A stretch of 64,000 nt of DNA. Source: Ipomoea triloba (taxonomy: Eukaryota > Streptophyta > Magnoliopsida > Solanales > Convolvulaceae). Location of the stretch: NCBI RefSeq assembly GCF_003576645.1, contig NC_044922.1, forward strand, positions 19,426,923 to 19,490,922. The letters run 5' to 3'. The notes below the pieces were generated by a model. That model worked only from the letters and a program-made list of their open reading frames with translations. It was not told the DNA's origin and did not search any database. Shown here in pieces: positions 1 to 12,589 of this stretch. The position numbers and the translations under genes are program-made. Position 1 is the first letter of the stretch. Each line of letters starts with the position of its first letter.

Positions 1-699
1 CAATATATGACTTGTTTGTCTGCAATTATCTTGAAAAAATCTATGTATAATTATATTATTACTAAAATAAATATGGTTAAAAAGGGAAATAATTTAATTG
101 TTATTATTATAAAACTAAATACAACAACCCATGTTTAGCTTAATCTATACTAACATTCGTGTATTTATTAACTTAATTAGTATAATAATTATTAGTCAAT
201 TATACTAATATTTATGCAATTAATTCCTTAATTACCATAATAATTATCAAATAATTAAATTAATATTGTACAATTATGCTTTTATACCTTAAGTATAAAA
301 ATATATATTGAGAGATTATCATAGTAATTACACAGAAGAATATTAATGATTGTTTATTTTGTTCTCTCTCCACACAGACACACACACACACACACATATA
401 AAATCAAAAAATTAATTGTAATTATAAAATAAAAATCGAACGACCCATGTTTAATTATAATTATATTAATATTTGTATAATTATTAGCTTAATTATCATA
501 ACAATTATTAGTCAATTATACTAATATATGTGTAATTAATTTTTTAGTTACCATAATAATTATTAGGTAATTATATTAATATTTTACAATTATAATTTTA
601 TACTTTAAGTATAAAAAAAAAGTATAAAAATATATATAGAGATATTACCCTAGTAATTAGAGAGAATAATAAGAATAATAATTTATTTTATTCTCATAG

Positions 700-746
<47 letters not shown>

Positions 747-992
747 GTAATTATACTATTATTATGGTAATTATTACTATAATTACCATAATAAATATTA
801 GTCAATCAAACTAATATTGTGTAATTATGTTTGCAAAAAAAAATTGTGTAATTATACTTTTATTCTTTAAGTATAAAAATATATAGAGAGAAAGTAGCAT
901 AAAATTACCATAGTAATTACACAGTAAAATATAAAAAATAATTTATTTTGTACGTTCTTATAATATTATATCCTAGGTATAAATAAATATAC
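1..992. repeat. AT-rich divergent tandem repeat block
   Basis: No gene is visible. A unit of roughly 300 bp recurs at about 196-365, 511-690 and 803-960. Each copy runs GTCAAT..ACTAATAT, then AATTACCATAATAATTAT, then a CTTTAAGTATAAAAATATAT segment, then TAGTAATTACACAG and a TTTATTTTGT(T)C end. The copies differ by many substitutions and small indels, so this is old. Microsatellites lie inside: (CA)n at about 371-396 and (TA)n at about 699-742. Confidence 0.6.
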
Positions 993-1311
993 ATATATAA
1001 CCATAAAAATAACATAATAATTAAATAGAAGAATGGGAATATAATTTATTATGTACTAATAATATTATAACTTAAATATAAAATAAGTATATTAGGCAAT
1101 TTTGCTAATAGATAATTAATATTTTGGTTCATTAATTTCGACAATTATTAGAAATTAATTTTTTGTAATAACTGCCAAAATTAATGTATATAAATATTAA
1201 TTATCTATTAGCATAATTGCCTAATATACTTATTTTATATTTAAGGTATAATATTATTACAAAATAACTATATTGTAATTCTTCCATTTAATTATTATGA
1301 TACTTTTATGG

Positions 1312-1318
<7 letters not shown>
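993..1318. mobile_element. foldback MITE-like palindrome
   Basis: Two arms of about 125-130 bp are inverted copies of each other (about 993-1125 and 1190-1318), separated by a loop of about 65 bp. Both arms read inward from TATATAACCATAAAA through ATAATTAAATRGAAGAAT to AAATATAAAATAAGTATATTAGGCAATT. There is no coding capacity. Length and symmetry fit a non-autonomous foldback or MITE element. I could not fix a target-site duplication because both flanks are TA-rich, so the superfamily is unassigned. Confidence 0.65.
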
Positions 1319-1350
<32 letters not shown>

Positions 1351-1626
1351 TATACACACACACACACTTTTAACTCTATATTTATTATTATTATTATTTG
1401 TGTATATACTTTTTAGAAAATAATCATCATTAAAAAGATGATATATTGATATAATTTAAAAAATAAATTATTAATTAGATTGCCTAATATAATTGTCTTA
1501 CTAATTGATTACCATGCTACTATAATTCATATTTTTGAAGTCTTTTTATTACCAAGCTAAATACATATCCTTAATAATTAAGATAATCCTTAGTCACATC
1601 CGTAGTACTAAAAGTATTACTTTAAA
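1319..1626. other. AT-rich spacer with TA/CA microsatellite
   Basis: A (TA)n-(CA)n microsatellite at about 1319-1366 is followed by AT-rich sequence with no ORF and no recognised element. Confidence 0.5.
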
Positions 1627-4093
1627 TCTATACTATATATAAAAGTATTATCCTCCTCCAGAATTTTCCCACCCAAACGTAGGGGTATTTTAGTAATATA
1701 GTAATTATAATAATAATATTAATATTAATAATATTAAATATTATTATTATAGAATAATATTAATGATAGAATAATATTAATTATAATTGGTTATAATATG
1801 TTATTAGTAATTATGGTAATTATTTAGATACAAAAATTATGAATGTCAATCATATTATATTATATATGTATATATAAATATAGTATTATCCTATTATACC
1901 CATATGTAATTATGAAATTGACAGTTACATACATTATTGCAAAAAAATTATTGCAAAAAAATTCTCCATCCTTCCCCATAGTTTTTTCTCTTTTCTCGCC
2001 AAAAGGAAGAAAAGAACTAGCAAACAAGGATTATCAACTATGAGTGTTTCGAGTGTGCGTAGTGAATTTTGATTTCTTGGGTAAGTATTCATGTTCACCA
2101 AATTAAATACATTTACCCCAAAAGTAATCATTTTCGCAAGTGTTTATGTGCACCATCTTTCTAAAATCCCTCAAAAATAATTTCTATAGTACTTGTGAAT
2201 AATTGTTATTTGACTTATGACTTATGTAATATTTGTATGTGTATTGTATGTTTGGATTATTGGTACAAATATTGTATATTGTGTGTTTGATTTAGGCAGA
2301 TGGAGACAAATATCCAGTCCAGGACAAAGATAAGCTAAGGAACAACTTAAAAATCATTCAGGATTACCTTTGTTCATTTGAGTCACAGGATTTGATAGTT
2401 GTTAACACATCAGCCGCTGCATTTCCCCAAGCATAATTATCTTTTGCAGCGCATAGAAGAAGGGATATCATCTGTTCCTAGTGGAAATAGCGGGCAGGCT
2501 GCTTCAGACTAGATTACTTTGGACTGCACTTACCTGTGATCATCGGAAGTATCAGAAAGATATGAAGGGATTTTTGTTCTAAATCAATAGGCTGCTGCTG
2601 GATGTTCTTCGCAAGATTGTAATTTTGAAGTATATTAGTTGTGTAATATGCTGTCATAGTGACATCACCTCACCCAGAATTTTTAATGGGCTAGACAACA
2701 TGATTTTACTGGTTGACTCTGGGATATCTTCCTTCACATTCAACATGTTTCATAAAGGGTAAAAGAACTCTTTTCTTTTTTTTTTTGCCTTCAAAAAAAA
2801 TAAAATAAAAAAATAGGCAGATTGCATGTTCAAATTGAGTATATAAATAATTGTAAATACAGGAGTGCCAATATTGTGAGGGTATGTATAATTAGTATGT
2901 ATAATGGGTCTAATTAGTTTGTATAATGGGTCTAATTAGGATATATAAGTGTATTCCTTCGGTACATAATGGGTCTAATTAGTATGTATAAAAACAGAAG
3001 TGCTTGACCAATTTTTTTCGCCCAAAGTTAGAGACGTTTTAGTAATATTAAACATTTGGACAAAAATGTTATTTAGAATTAATATTCAAAAAATTTAAAT
3101 AATTAATTACACTTTCCTTTTGAAAAATCTAACAAATTATAATGATCACATTTTACACCTATAAATACAATGGAAACGTAACTATGTTTAGAACCTTTAT
3201 TCCTTCTTCCTGATTTGCTTTCTGATGATTAACCTTTAGAACAATCTTCATCTTCTCCATCTACGGATGAAAATGAATCTAATATTACTAATTGACTGAA
3301 TATATAAAAGGAAATGAATATTAATAATTGTCTGTAAATAAAAAATATCCATAATTGACTAAAATGAAAAAGGAAATGGTCAGATCATTGCATTTTAATT
3401 AAAAAAGGAACAAAAATATTTCAATAACAATATTCTACATCATCAATAGTAAAGGCATATTTTAAACAATATTAAAGGTAAATTAAAAAAGGAACGGAAA
3501 TTAAAAATGAAAGGGAAATATTTCAATAATAATATTCTACATCATCAATTAAAAATGGAATGGAAATCATCAATAGTAAAGACATATTTTAAACAATATT
3601 AAAGGTAAATTAAAAGAGCTGGAACGAAAATTAAAAATGAAACGGAAATATTTCAAAAATAATATTCTACATCATCAATTAAAAATGGAACGGAAATTAG
3701 GTAAAAATATCAATGCATGAACTGCATCTGATATTTTAATTAACTGAAAAAAAAGTATAATTGGCTGAAAATGAATCTGATATTACTAATTGACGAAATA
3801 TATAAAAGGATCACTAATTGACTGATATTCTACCATTATATATTTTCTACTGTTCTCTGCAATTTCTCATCTTTCTCTTTATTGCTTAGTAATGGAGTCA
3901 AATTACGTCTCTGCCTCCGACATATCCTTCAGGACAATAAAAGAATAACACACTTTTTAATTGTAAAACATATCTTCAATTGCGCTATATAATATTTGAT
4001 GTTCTAATTTAAATAATTATATATCGATCCAAATATTTTTAATATATTATTATAACAAATCCATTCCGTGCATCGCACGGGCGAAAATACTAG
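1627..4093 (+). mobile_element. non-autonomous Helitron
   Basis: The left end begins TCTATACTATATATAAAAG, a common plant Helitron 5' end, directly after an A. The right end has the hairpin CCGTGC-ATC-GCACGG at 4066-4080, then nine bases, then CTAG at 4090-4093 followed by T. TC..CTAG ends, insertion between A and T, and a hairpin about 10 bp from the 3' end are the family hallmarks. No Rep/helicase ORF is present, so movement would depend on another element. Inside are an exon-like captured fragment (2296-2436), a GTATAATGGGTCTAATTAG array (about 2880-2985) and a triplicated segment of 100-130 bp (about 3415-3700). Confidence 0.8.
2296..2436 (+). pseudogene. captured exon-like fragment inside Helitron
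   Basis: A TTTGATTTAG splice-acceptor-like sequence ends at 2295. It is followed by 46 open codons, starting ADGDKYPVQDKDKLRNNLK and ending in a TAA. The codon use and acidic/basic mix look like real coding sequence against the AT-rich surroundings. A further open piece containing EEGISSVPSGNSGQAASD follows in another frame (about 2452-2511), suggesting a frameshift in a longer captured region. I do not recognise the donor gene. Helitrons often carry such fragments. Confidence 0.45.
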
Positions 4094-4597
4094 TTTTTAT
4101 AAATAAAATATAATATTATAATAATGGTTGAACCAAATGAACCCCAAGCAGAACACCTAAAGGAAAGTCCATAGCTCCTATATTATAATCTCATTGCATG
4201 ACGTTGTCATCTATGCTACCAACAATATTCGAATTGCAAATAACACACTACCAACAAAAAGGAAGAGAACAAATAGTAAAGATGAAGACAATGACAATGT
4301 TACTCAAAAGATAATTAAGAACACTTAGAAAAATTCAAATTAAAAGTAGTATTTATTTAGACTATCATTTTAAGACCAAATATTTAGACTATCGATTTTA
4401 CAAGGTTGCAAACATTTATTTTAGTAATAATTATAATAAATTTTCTATATTATCTTGGTTTCATATACTTTGAGTTAGATATTTAAATAAAAAAAATTCG
4501 ACATTCAATTACCCATGTATAAACTTCTCCTATATAATCTTGCATTGATATACTTTCAAATATTTATTTAAATATAAACATTGAGCATTAACTCATT
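4094..4597. other. AT-rich spacer between two Helitron-type ends
   Basis: No gene is recognised. The stretch separates the Helitron end at 4093 from a second CTAG-type end at 4621, so it may be the remaining part of an outer Helitron. Confidence 0.4.
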
Positions 4598-4621
4598 CGC
4601 GCAATGCACGTATAAAACTAG
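4598..4621 (+). mobile_element. second, decayed Helitron 3' terminus
   Basis: CGCGCAATGCACG at 4598-4610 can fold with one mismatch, and CTAG follows at 4618-4621 with a T after it. This repeats the geometry of the 1627-4093 right end. It may be the end of an older Helitron into which the first inserted, or a tandem end. No matching 5' end was identified. Confidence 0.5.
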
Positions 4622-5450
4622 TATAGTAATAAAAAGAAAGAAATGACTACCTAATAATAATATTGTAGTACAATAAATTTTAAAATCTATGTAATAATTT
4701 TCCTTTACAATGATTTTAACCTTTTCCATATATTCATTAACTAAAAATAATAAATTTTTGGTTATAAATAGAATTTTATTACTCCATTTAAATACTTTGT
4801 ATTGAATATTTTTTATCCTATTAATTATTAATTATCATTATCATTATAATGATAATTTTGAAAATATTTTATTTATTACAAATATTAATATTTTGGAAGA
4901 TTTGTGTATATTCATTAACTAAAAAATTGATTATAAAGATAATTTTATTACCATTTAAATACTCTATAATTACTTCCAATTCTTTAATTTCTTATTTTCC
5001 ATTATTAGCTTAATTAAAATTATTTCCTTATTTTACTTAATTCCTTAATTTCATTATTATTATTATTAGTATAATATTAAAAGGAAACGACTACCTAATT
5101 ATATATTATAGTACACTAAGTTTTAAAATCTATTTAATAGTTTTCCTTTACAATGAGTTTTACCTTTTTCGTATATTACTTAATGAAAAAAATGATATTT
5201 TATTATAAAGAAAATTTTATTACCATTTAAATACTCTGTATTAAATATTTTTAATAGTATTAATTATCATTATAATAATTATTTTGACAATATTTTATTT
5301 ATTGCAAATATTAATATTTTGAAATATTAATATTTATTGCAAATATTAATATTTTGAAATATTTGCTTATATTTTGAAAAAGAGAATTATTATAGTACAA
5401 TAATTTCATATATTAATATGCAGATTTTTTTATTTAGTGGACATCCTAAT
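4622..5450. repeat. divergent direct repeat, about 440-bp period
   Basis: A segment starting GAAATGACTACCTAAT..TATTGTAGTACA at about 4640 recurs at about 5085 in the same orientation. Both copies continue through a TTCCTTTACAATGA box, a TTATTACC(A)TTTAAATACT box and ATTTATT(A/G)CAAATATTAATATTTTG. A partial third copy lies near 4910-4975. There is no coding potential. Confidence 0.5.
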
Positions 5451-5974
5451 AAAAGGTGTAAAAATAGCTTAATTAGTTATATATTTTTTAATTATTGATT
5501 TCATTACCATATATAAAAACAACCCATTAAAAAGTATGAAATGACATAATAATATTTTCTATATACGATAATATGATGTCTGGATCATTATTTGATTAAT
5601 TATAATTAATTCATTAATACCTTATTTCTTAATATTATTATAATAAAATAATTTCGGATATTAATATGTAGATTTTGTTTTTTAAATTTTGTGGAGACAA
5701 CCTAATAGAAGGTGAAAAAATGGTTTAGTTAGTAATATATGTATAGTAATTTGTCTAATTATTGACTTAATTACTATATATTAAAACAACCTATTAATTA
5801 ATTACCATATGAATATTAATAACTATATAGTGATATCAAACCCAGAAATGCGTTTAATAAAAACCAGAACTCGATAGAGAATGGCGAGGGGCAGAGTAGA
5901 GGGAGGACAGTGCAAAATGAAAAATTATAATTTCTAAAGTCACTAATCTACTGTATTTATAGGTAGAAAAAGTG
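5451..5974. other. AT-rich spacer, nothing recognised
   Basis: No ORF or element end was recognised before the target-site duplication of the Copia element at 5975-5979. Confidence 0.4.
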
Positions 5975-5979
5975 ATAAT

Positions 5980-6258
5980 TGTTGTAATCTGGCTTCTCAA
6001 TTAGCTCAGTTCTCACGTGGTGATTGCCCGGTAATTGCTTAGGATCATATATATGATAATGTAGTGTAGATAAGGCAAAGGAGAAGAAGAAGAACAAGAA
6101 CACAAGATCACAAAAGCTCAAAAACCACCTTTTATTCCTCCATCAACATGTATATATACACAATAGTACAACTCTTCATTTCTCAACATAATGAAGGAGT
6201 TGGAAAGTGGCAAATGAAAAGTCTCAAAATAATGGCCATTAGTAATATATTTATAACA
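5980..6258 (-). repeat. Copia 3' LTR (minus-strand element)
   Basis: 279 bp starting TGTTGTAATCTGGCTTC and ending TATTTATAACA. It matches the copy at 15331-15609 with only a few substitutions. Target duplication ATAAT precedes it at 5975-5979. Confidence 0.88.
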
Positions 6259-6270
6259 CTCCCCCTTGGC
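6259..6270 (-). promoter_or_regulatory. polypurine tract
   Basis: The minus strand reads CCAAGGGGGAG immediately before the 3' LTR. This is the expected primer for plus-strand DNA synthesis, and it sets the element's orientation. Confidence 0.75.
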
Positions 6271-6689
6271 CATTATTTAATCATATTCATGCCTCGTTAA
6301 AAACCTCGCTAGAAAAACCCTTTGGGAAAATCCTAGACTTGGAAAAGAGTACACGAAATATGTTAAACCATTGTGTTGCACCGGTTGCCTCATTAAAAAC
6401 CTTAGCCTAAGAAAACCCAGTGGGAGAAAAACTCAGCTAAGGGAAAAAGAGTACAACCATAAGCCTTCCGGGCATAATCTTCAAGATTTCTAAGGTCTTC
6501 AGGACTATCCAATCAAGTGCACCTATATTAGTTGCCTCATTAAAAACCTTAGTCTAAGAAAACCCAGTGGGAAAAACTTAGGTAAGGAAAAAAGAGTACA
6601 ACCATATGCTTTCAGAGCATAATCTTCAGGATTTCAAAAGTCTTCTAGACTTTCCATTCTAGTGTAGCTAGAGGTTGTCGCTCCCCCTG

Positions 6690-7960
6690 AAGATAACAAT
6701 CTTCTAAGCCTACGCATTCCAATTTTATAAACATATTACTCAAAATTGGATGCAGGCAGAAACTTGGTGAACATATCTTCCAGATTGTTCACGAGGGCGA
6801 ACTTTCTCAACAAGAATTTTACTAATCTTCTGGAGTTCATGTGGGTAGTAAAACTTAGGTGCAATATCTTTTGTAAAGTTCTCATTAACAAACCTATTAC
6901 TTGCTTGGGCAACACAATCTTTATTTGTCCACATATGGGACATTGGGGGAGTAAAAATATAGCATAACCAGTTTGGGACTTGGCATCATGGGGATCAAAA
7001 TAAAAGAGCCAGTACCCAAGTAGCCCGCCAAAACCACGTATTGGTTTCTCACATAAATATCATAATCTTTATACCTCGAAGATGCTAAAGGATATGTTAA
7101 ACATCATTTCAATATTTCATTGTAGAGGGAGCACTAAACGTTGCTAGCAATTTCATCGCAAATTCAATATCAGGCCTGATGCGACTATGGAACTTCTAGT
7201 TCCATAATAGTGCTCCAATAACAACGATAATGGACTTCCAGTCCCAAAATATCCTTATTATCATCTTCGAGTCTAAATAGTCCCTTATCTACTTCAAGAG
7301 ATTATTGGACTACCGTTAGTGTGATAAGTAAATGATACTTATTCATATAAAACATCTTCAAGACATTTTTCAAGTAGGCTAACTGGTATATAAAACTCTT
7401 TCAAAGAGAATCTCAATCTTCAGGTCGAGGCAATACTTAGGTTTCCCAAGTCTTTCATTTCAAAACTCCGTCTTTCAGCATGAGCTAATATCACCAAGCT
7501 CTTTATGTACTTCAATAACATATAAACCATCAATATCGACTGAGAAGATAAAATAAATAACTCCATTAGCAATTCTTTAACGAACACATAATGGTACATA
7601 TTATTTTCATATTCCTTCTTCGGGAGGAAAACACTCAGTCAATAATATTCAAGTCATAATGATACATGTTGCGATTTTCACTTTCCTCATTTCAAAAGTG
7701 TTGAATCCATCAGGGATTTACAAGTAAATATTAGCATCTGATGACCCATAAGTTTGCGGTCATGACATTCATCAACTGCATATCTAAATTTACAATTCAC
7801 TGCCAATGATGTTAATTAGCGGAATGTAATGCCATATGTTGTGGGAGAGTACATTTGATTAAAATCAATTCAGGGTCTCTGCGTAAACCCTTAAGCTGCC
7901 AATCTCGCTTTATATCATACCACCAAATTGTTTGTATTTCTCTTTTGTAACCTGCTGGGT
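6690..7960 (-). pseudogene. Copia pol remnant: reverse transcriptase and RNase H
   Basis: Reading the minus strand from about 7960 to 6690 gives degraded Copia pol. A YKARLAA-x-GFTQRP reverse-transcriptase block lies near 7880-7920, then a late-RT motif like RPDIEFAMKLLATFS near 7140-7180. The RNase H tail TNKDCVAQASNRFVNENFTK to FTKFLPAS-like sequence lies at about 6740-6940. Stops and frameshifts interrupt every domain, so no enzyme can be made. The family is recognised from these short conserved blocks only. Confidence 0.7.
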
Positions 7961-8376
7961 TAACATTAAATGGTGTACATATTATAAAGAGAATACAATT
8001 TTAGCGAGTTGAGCTGTACATGCCTTAATTGCACCTTTATACATTAAAAAAAAATCAGGGAACTACTGGTGCTTAGCTCTGGATCCAGATTCTTATATAT
8101 TAAGAGCAATTTATAAGGCAATTGTGTTGTCGACAACTATAATATTTTTCATAAAATCTCCCATATATATAAAATTCATGGCAATTTCTAAATCAACCAG
8201 ACTCTAGCCATTTCCCAGAGATATTTTTATCTGGTTGTTCCGCATCCCCAATATTATTATTTTGGGTGCACCTGTAAATTTATTGGGGGTTTTTGCCTTC
8301 TGGACGAATGTCTTCAAGACATACTTCTTTAAGAGATTTCAAGAGTGACGAAATTTTTTACTAGATTTAGCTTTCC

Positions 8377-8377
8377 N
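8377..8377. other. one-base assembly gap between duplicate contig ends
   Basis: A single N. The sequence before it (6589-8376) and after it (8378 to about 10169) are the same 1.79 kb, in the same orientation and meeting exactly at the N. They differ only slightly near the far end (one substitution and a 4-base indel). This is the signature of overlapping contigs placed end to end. Confidence 0.9.
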
Positions 8378-10169
8378 AAAAAGAGTACAACCATATGCTT
8401 TCAGAGCATAATCTTCAGGATTTCAAAAGTCTTCTAGACTTTCCATTCTAGTGTAGCTAGAGGTTGTCGCTCCCCCTGAAGATAACAATCTTCTAAGCCT
8501 ACGCATTCCAATTTTATAAACATATTACTCAAAATTGGATGCAGGCAGAAACTTGGTGAACATATCTTCCAGATTGTTCACGAGGGCGAACTTTCTCAAC
8601 AAGAATTTTACTAATCTTCTGGAGTTCATGTGGGTAGTAAAACTTAGGTGCAATATCTTTTGTAAAGTTCTCATTAACAAACCTATTACTTGCTTGGGCA
8701 ACACAATCTTTATTTGTCCACATATGGGACATTGGGGGAGTAAAAATATAGCATAACCAGTTTGGGACTTGGCATCATGGGGATCAAAATAAAAGAGCCA
8801 GTACCCAAGTAGCCCGCCAAAACCACGTATTGGTTTCTCACATAAATATCATAATCTTTATACCTCGAAGATGCTAAAGGATATGTTAAACATCATTTCA
8901 ATATTTCATTGTAGAGGGAGCACTAAACGTTGCTAGCAATTTCATCGCAAATTCAATATCAGGCCTGATGCGACTATGGAACTTCTAGTTCCATAATAGT
9001 GCTCCAATAACAACGATAATGGACTTCCAGTCCCAAAATATCCTTATTATCATCTTCGAGTCTAAATAGTCCCTTATCTACTTCAAGAGATTATTGGACT
9101 ACCGTTAGTGTGATAAGTAAATGATACTTATTCATATAAAACATCTTCAAGACATTTTTCAAGTAGGCTAACTGGTATATAAAACTCTTTCAAAGAGAAT
9201 CTCAATCTTCAGGTCGAGGCAATACTTAGGTTTCCCAAGTCTTTCATTTCAAAACTCCGTCTTTCAGCATGAGCTAATATCACCAAGCTCTTTATGTACT
9301 TCAATAACATATAAACCATCAATATCGACTGAGAAGATAAAATAAATAACTCCATTAGCAATTCTTTAACGAACACATAATGGTACATATTATTTTCATA
9401 TTCCTTCTTCGGGAGGAAAACACTCAGTCAATAATATTCAAGTCATAATGATACATGTTGCGATTTTCACTTTCCTCATTTCAAAAGTGTTGAATCCATC
9501 AGGGATTTACAAGTAAATATTAGCATCTGATGACCCATAAGTTTGCGGTCATGACATTCATCAACTGCATATCTAAATTTACAATTCACTGCCAATGATG
9601 TTAATTAGCGGAATGTAATGCCATATGTTGTGGGAGAGTACATTTGATTAAAATCAATTCAGGGTCTCTGCGTAAACCCTTAAGCTGCCAATCTCGCTTT
9701 ATATCATACCACCAAATTGTTTGTATTTCTCTTTTGTAACCTGCTGGGTTAACATTAAATGGTGTACATATTATAAAGAGAATACAATTTTAGCGAGTTG
9801 AGCTGTACATGCCTTAATTGCACCTTTATACATTAAAAAAAAATCAGGGAACTACTGGTGCTTAGCTCTGGATCCAGATTCTTATATATTAAGAGCAATT
9901 TATAAGGCAATTGTGTTGTCGACAACTATAATATTTTTCATAAAATCTCCCATATATATAAAATTCATGGCAATTTCTAAATCAACCAGACTCTAGCCAT
10001 TTCCCAGAGATATTTTTATCTGGTTGTTCCGCATCCCCAATATTATTATTTTGGGTGCACCTGTAAATTTATTGGGGGTTTTTGCCTTCTGGACGAATGT
10101 CTTCAAGACATACTTCTTTAAGAGATTTCAAGAGTGACGAAATTTTCTACTAGCTAGATTTAGCTTTCC
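8378..10169 (-). repeat. duplicate of 6589-8376 (probable assembly artefact)
   Basis: Offset +1789 from the first copy. It carries a second identical RNase H tail at 8529-8732 and the same decayed reverse transcriptase. It should not be read as a second pol gene. Confidence 0.85.
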
Positions 10170-10520
10170 GCGGATTCTTGTCTGTTATACCAATATGTCT
10201 CCACGCTTCTAGCGTCAAGGAGCATTGGTAAATACATATACGATCCAAGTTGGGGAAGATATGTGAGACCTAGTCACTCTTCTTATCAGTATATATATTG
10301 GCATATTAGATATCTTCTGAACTTCTAGATCAGTTTACCTCTTCTGAACTTCTAGTTCAGTCTACCTAATACGTGGGTTTAAATACTGAAGATCTTTTTC
10401 ATCAATCATTCCATGAAATTTCTCGGCATTCTATAAAATTTGGGCTTTTATCTCCCCCTAATGCCGTGAAACGATCTAGTGTGCAGTTAGCGTACCTAAT
10501 TATATATTGATCCCATATCA
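10160..10520 (-). pseudogene. Copia pol remnant between integrase and reverse transcriptase
   Basis: The minus strand at about 10164-10200 reads HIGITDKNPRKA. This resembles the GRPIGSKDKNPRK linker that many Copia polyproteins have just before reverse transcriptase. The sequence around it is interrupted by stops. It lies between the RT remnant and the gag remnant, as expected for a minus-strand element. Confidence 0.5.
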
Positions 10521-10796
10521 TGGGCTCAAGTATTTAAACAACAGACGGAGGCTTTGATAGCCCTTGGAGGTACGCAATGGCGGTGATATAGTAAAATAGA
10601 CTGCACACTATGAACAAAACGCAGATAGGGAAATGTTTGATCTTATACCACGTATTAGGAGCTAGGGGGAATAATTATGATATGCAGTGGGTCAGATTCT
10701 GATAGCATATAAAACTGATGTCCCTAACAAGAAGATACATAGTTTAAGAATTTTCTTCCACAAAATATGCTTTATATAATATGCACTTGAAGGAAT

Positions 10797-10797
10797 N
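10797..10797. other. one-base assembly gap between duplicate contig ends
   Basis: A single N separating 10205-10796 from 10798-11392, which are the same 0.59 kb in direct orientation. The copies differ by two substitutions near the start and a 3-base indel, so the two contigs may represent different alleles or contain read errors. Confidence 0.88.
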
Positions 10798-11385
10798 GCT
10801 TCTCGCGTCAAGGAGCATTGGTAAATAAATATACGATCCAAGTTGGGGAAGATATGTGAGACCTAGTCACTCTTCTTATCAGTATATATATTGGCATATT
10901 AGATATCTTCTGAACTTCTAGATCAGTTTACCTCTTCTGAACTTCTAGTTCAGTCTACCTAATACGTGGGTTTAAATACTGAAGATCTTTTTCATCAATC
11001 ATTCCATGAAATTTCTCGGCATTCTATAAAATTTGGGCTTTTATCTCCCCCTAATGCCGTGAAACGATCTTCAAGTGTGCAGTTAGCGTACCTAATTATA
11101 TATTGATCCCATATCATGGGCTCAAGTATTTAAACAACAGACGGAGGCTTTGATAGCCCTTGGAGGTACGCAATGGCGGTGATATAGTAAAATAGACTGC
11201 ACACTATGAACAAAACGCAGATAGGGAAATGTTTGATCTTATACCACGTATTAGGAGCTAGGGGGAATAATTATGATATGCAGTGGGTCAGATTCTGATA
11301 GCATATAAAACTGATGTCCCTAACAAGAAGATACATAGTTTAAGAATTTTCTTCCACAAAATATGCTTTATATAATATGCACTTG

Positions 11386-11589
11386 AAGGAATCTGACTCA
11401 CCAAAAAAATATTTGCCCAAGGCAACTAAGGAATCTGACTCACCAAAAAAATATTTGCCCAAGGCAACTCACTAGCTCAACTCACCAAAAAAATATTTGC
11501 CCAAGGCAACTCACTAGCTCAGCCCATATTATAATATCATTTGGGTCGCAACTCACTAGCTCAGCCCATATTATAATATCATTTGGGTC
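11386..11589. repeat. three stepped 42-bp direct overlaps (assembly)
   Basis: Three successive direct duplications, each exactly 42 bp and each directly adjacent to its copy: 11386-11427 with 11428-11469, 11438-11479 with 11480-11521, and 11506-11547 with 11548-11589. Each step moves further along the same underlying sequence, as if short graph contigs with a fixed overlap were concatenated without trimming. Confidence 0.85.
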
Positions 11590-12560
11590 ATTAAAGCCTT
11601 TAAAAAAAATGTACCGCAACATATGAAGTACCCAAAACATATACGCAATCATCTATGATCGACCAAATATGAAAGCATACATATCAAATGATATTATAAG
11701 GGTACACAATAATCATAGGAAAATTGGGAAGCTTGTCAAATAATATAGATCTTCAAGATCTCTCTAACATCTCTATCCTCAACTTTCCATTAGTTTCACT
11801 CATTGGTTAATTTGCTTCGTGCAAATTCACATGATATAATTCACTCCCTCATTTGCTTCAGGCAAATTGATATGATATAATTCATTCATTCGTTTGCTTC
11901 GGACAAACTGATATGATATCATTTGCTTCTATATGTCAAGCTAATAACATTTAAATCAATCATATCATGTATGTCATAAGTCAATGATCATTCTTATAAA
12001 GGGGTATACCACTCCTTAAATAACACAGAATTGCACTAAGACATATTCATAGGGAGATTCGATATCTTAGCATATTAAATTTAGTCAAAGAAGGATTATC
12101 ATAATTTCTTGATAATAGCAATCCTTCCAGGATTGATATAGGATTTTTGGAACAATTTCAACCTTGAATTAGCAACCAGCTAATTGCATACGAGGGTCAC
12201 GATTTCATGCATGAGAAAACTTTTCATAAATAAGCATCCAAACTAAGGGAAGTAACTCCGGGAAGTAAGATTAGAAAGGTAAGCTTAGAGAAGTACACTT
12301 CTGAATAGTAAATTTCAAATAGTTAAACCGAGTAGTAAAATCAGCAAAGAAAATCAGTAAATTTAAATTTCTTTGCACTCGTAAGTATATATATACTTCT
12401 CGGCCATGCAATAACTTTTCAAATATTGCGGTCACGTATGCTTCAGGCATAAGCTAACTCCTCATACATGAATATATTTTCATGCAATACTCAAACATCT
12501 TCATCAATACCTCATCATTTCATTATCATCATTTATTACAGTATTTGCTTCAGGCAAACT
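11590..12560 (-). pseudogene. decayed internal region of the Copia element
   Basis: No readable domain was found here. Short GCTTC(G/A)GGCAAA boxes recur at about 11811, 11850, 11890 and 12545. By position it should hold protease/integrase sequence of the minus-strand element, but I cannot show this. Confidence 0.35.
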
Positions 12561-12589
12561 AGAATCAACAAGATGAGCTGAGACTCATT

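Noticed and set aside
6740..8732. Two identical 67-codon ORFs as paralogous genes
   Set aside because: Both are the same RNase H tail, duplicated across the N at 8377 by the assembly.
11386..11589. Regularly spaced short direct repeats as a CRISPR-like or satellite array
   Set aside because: The repeats abut, have no spacers and step along one unique sequence; assembly overlaps explain them.
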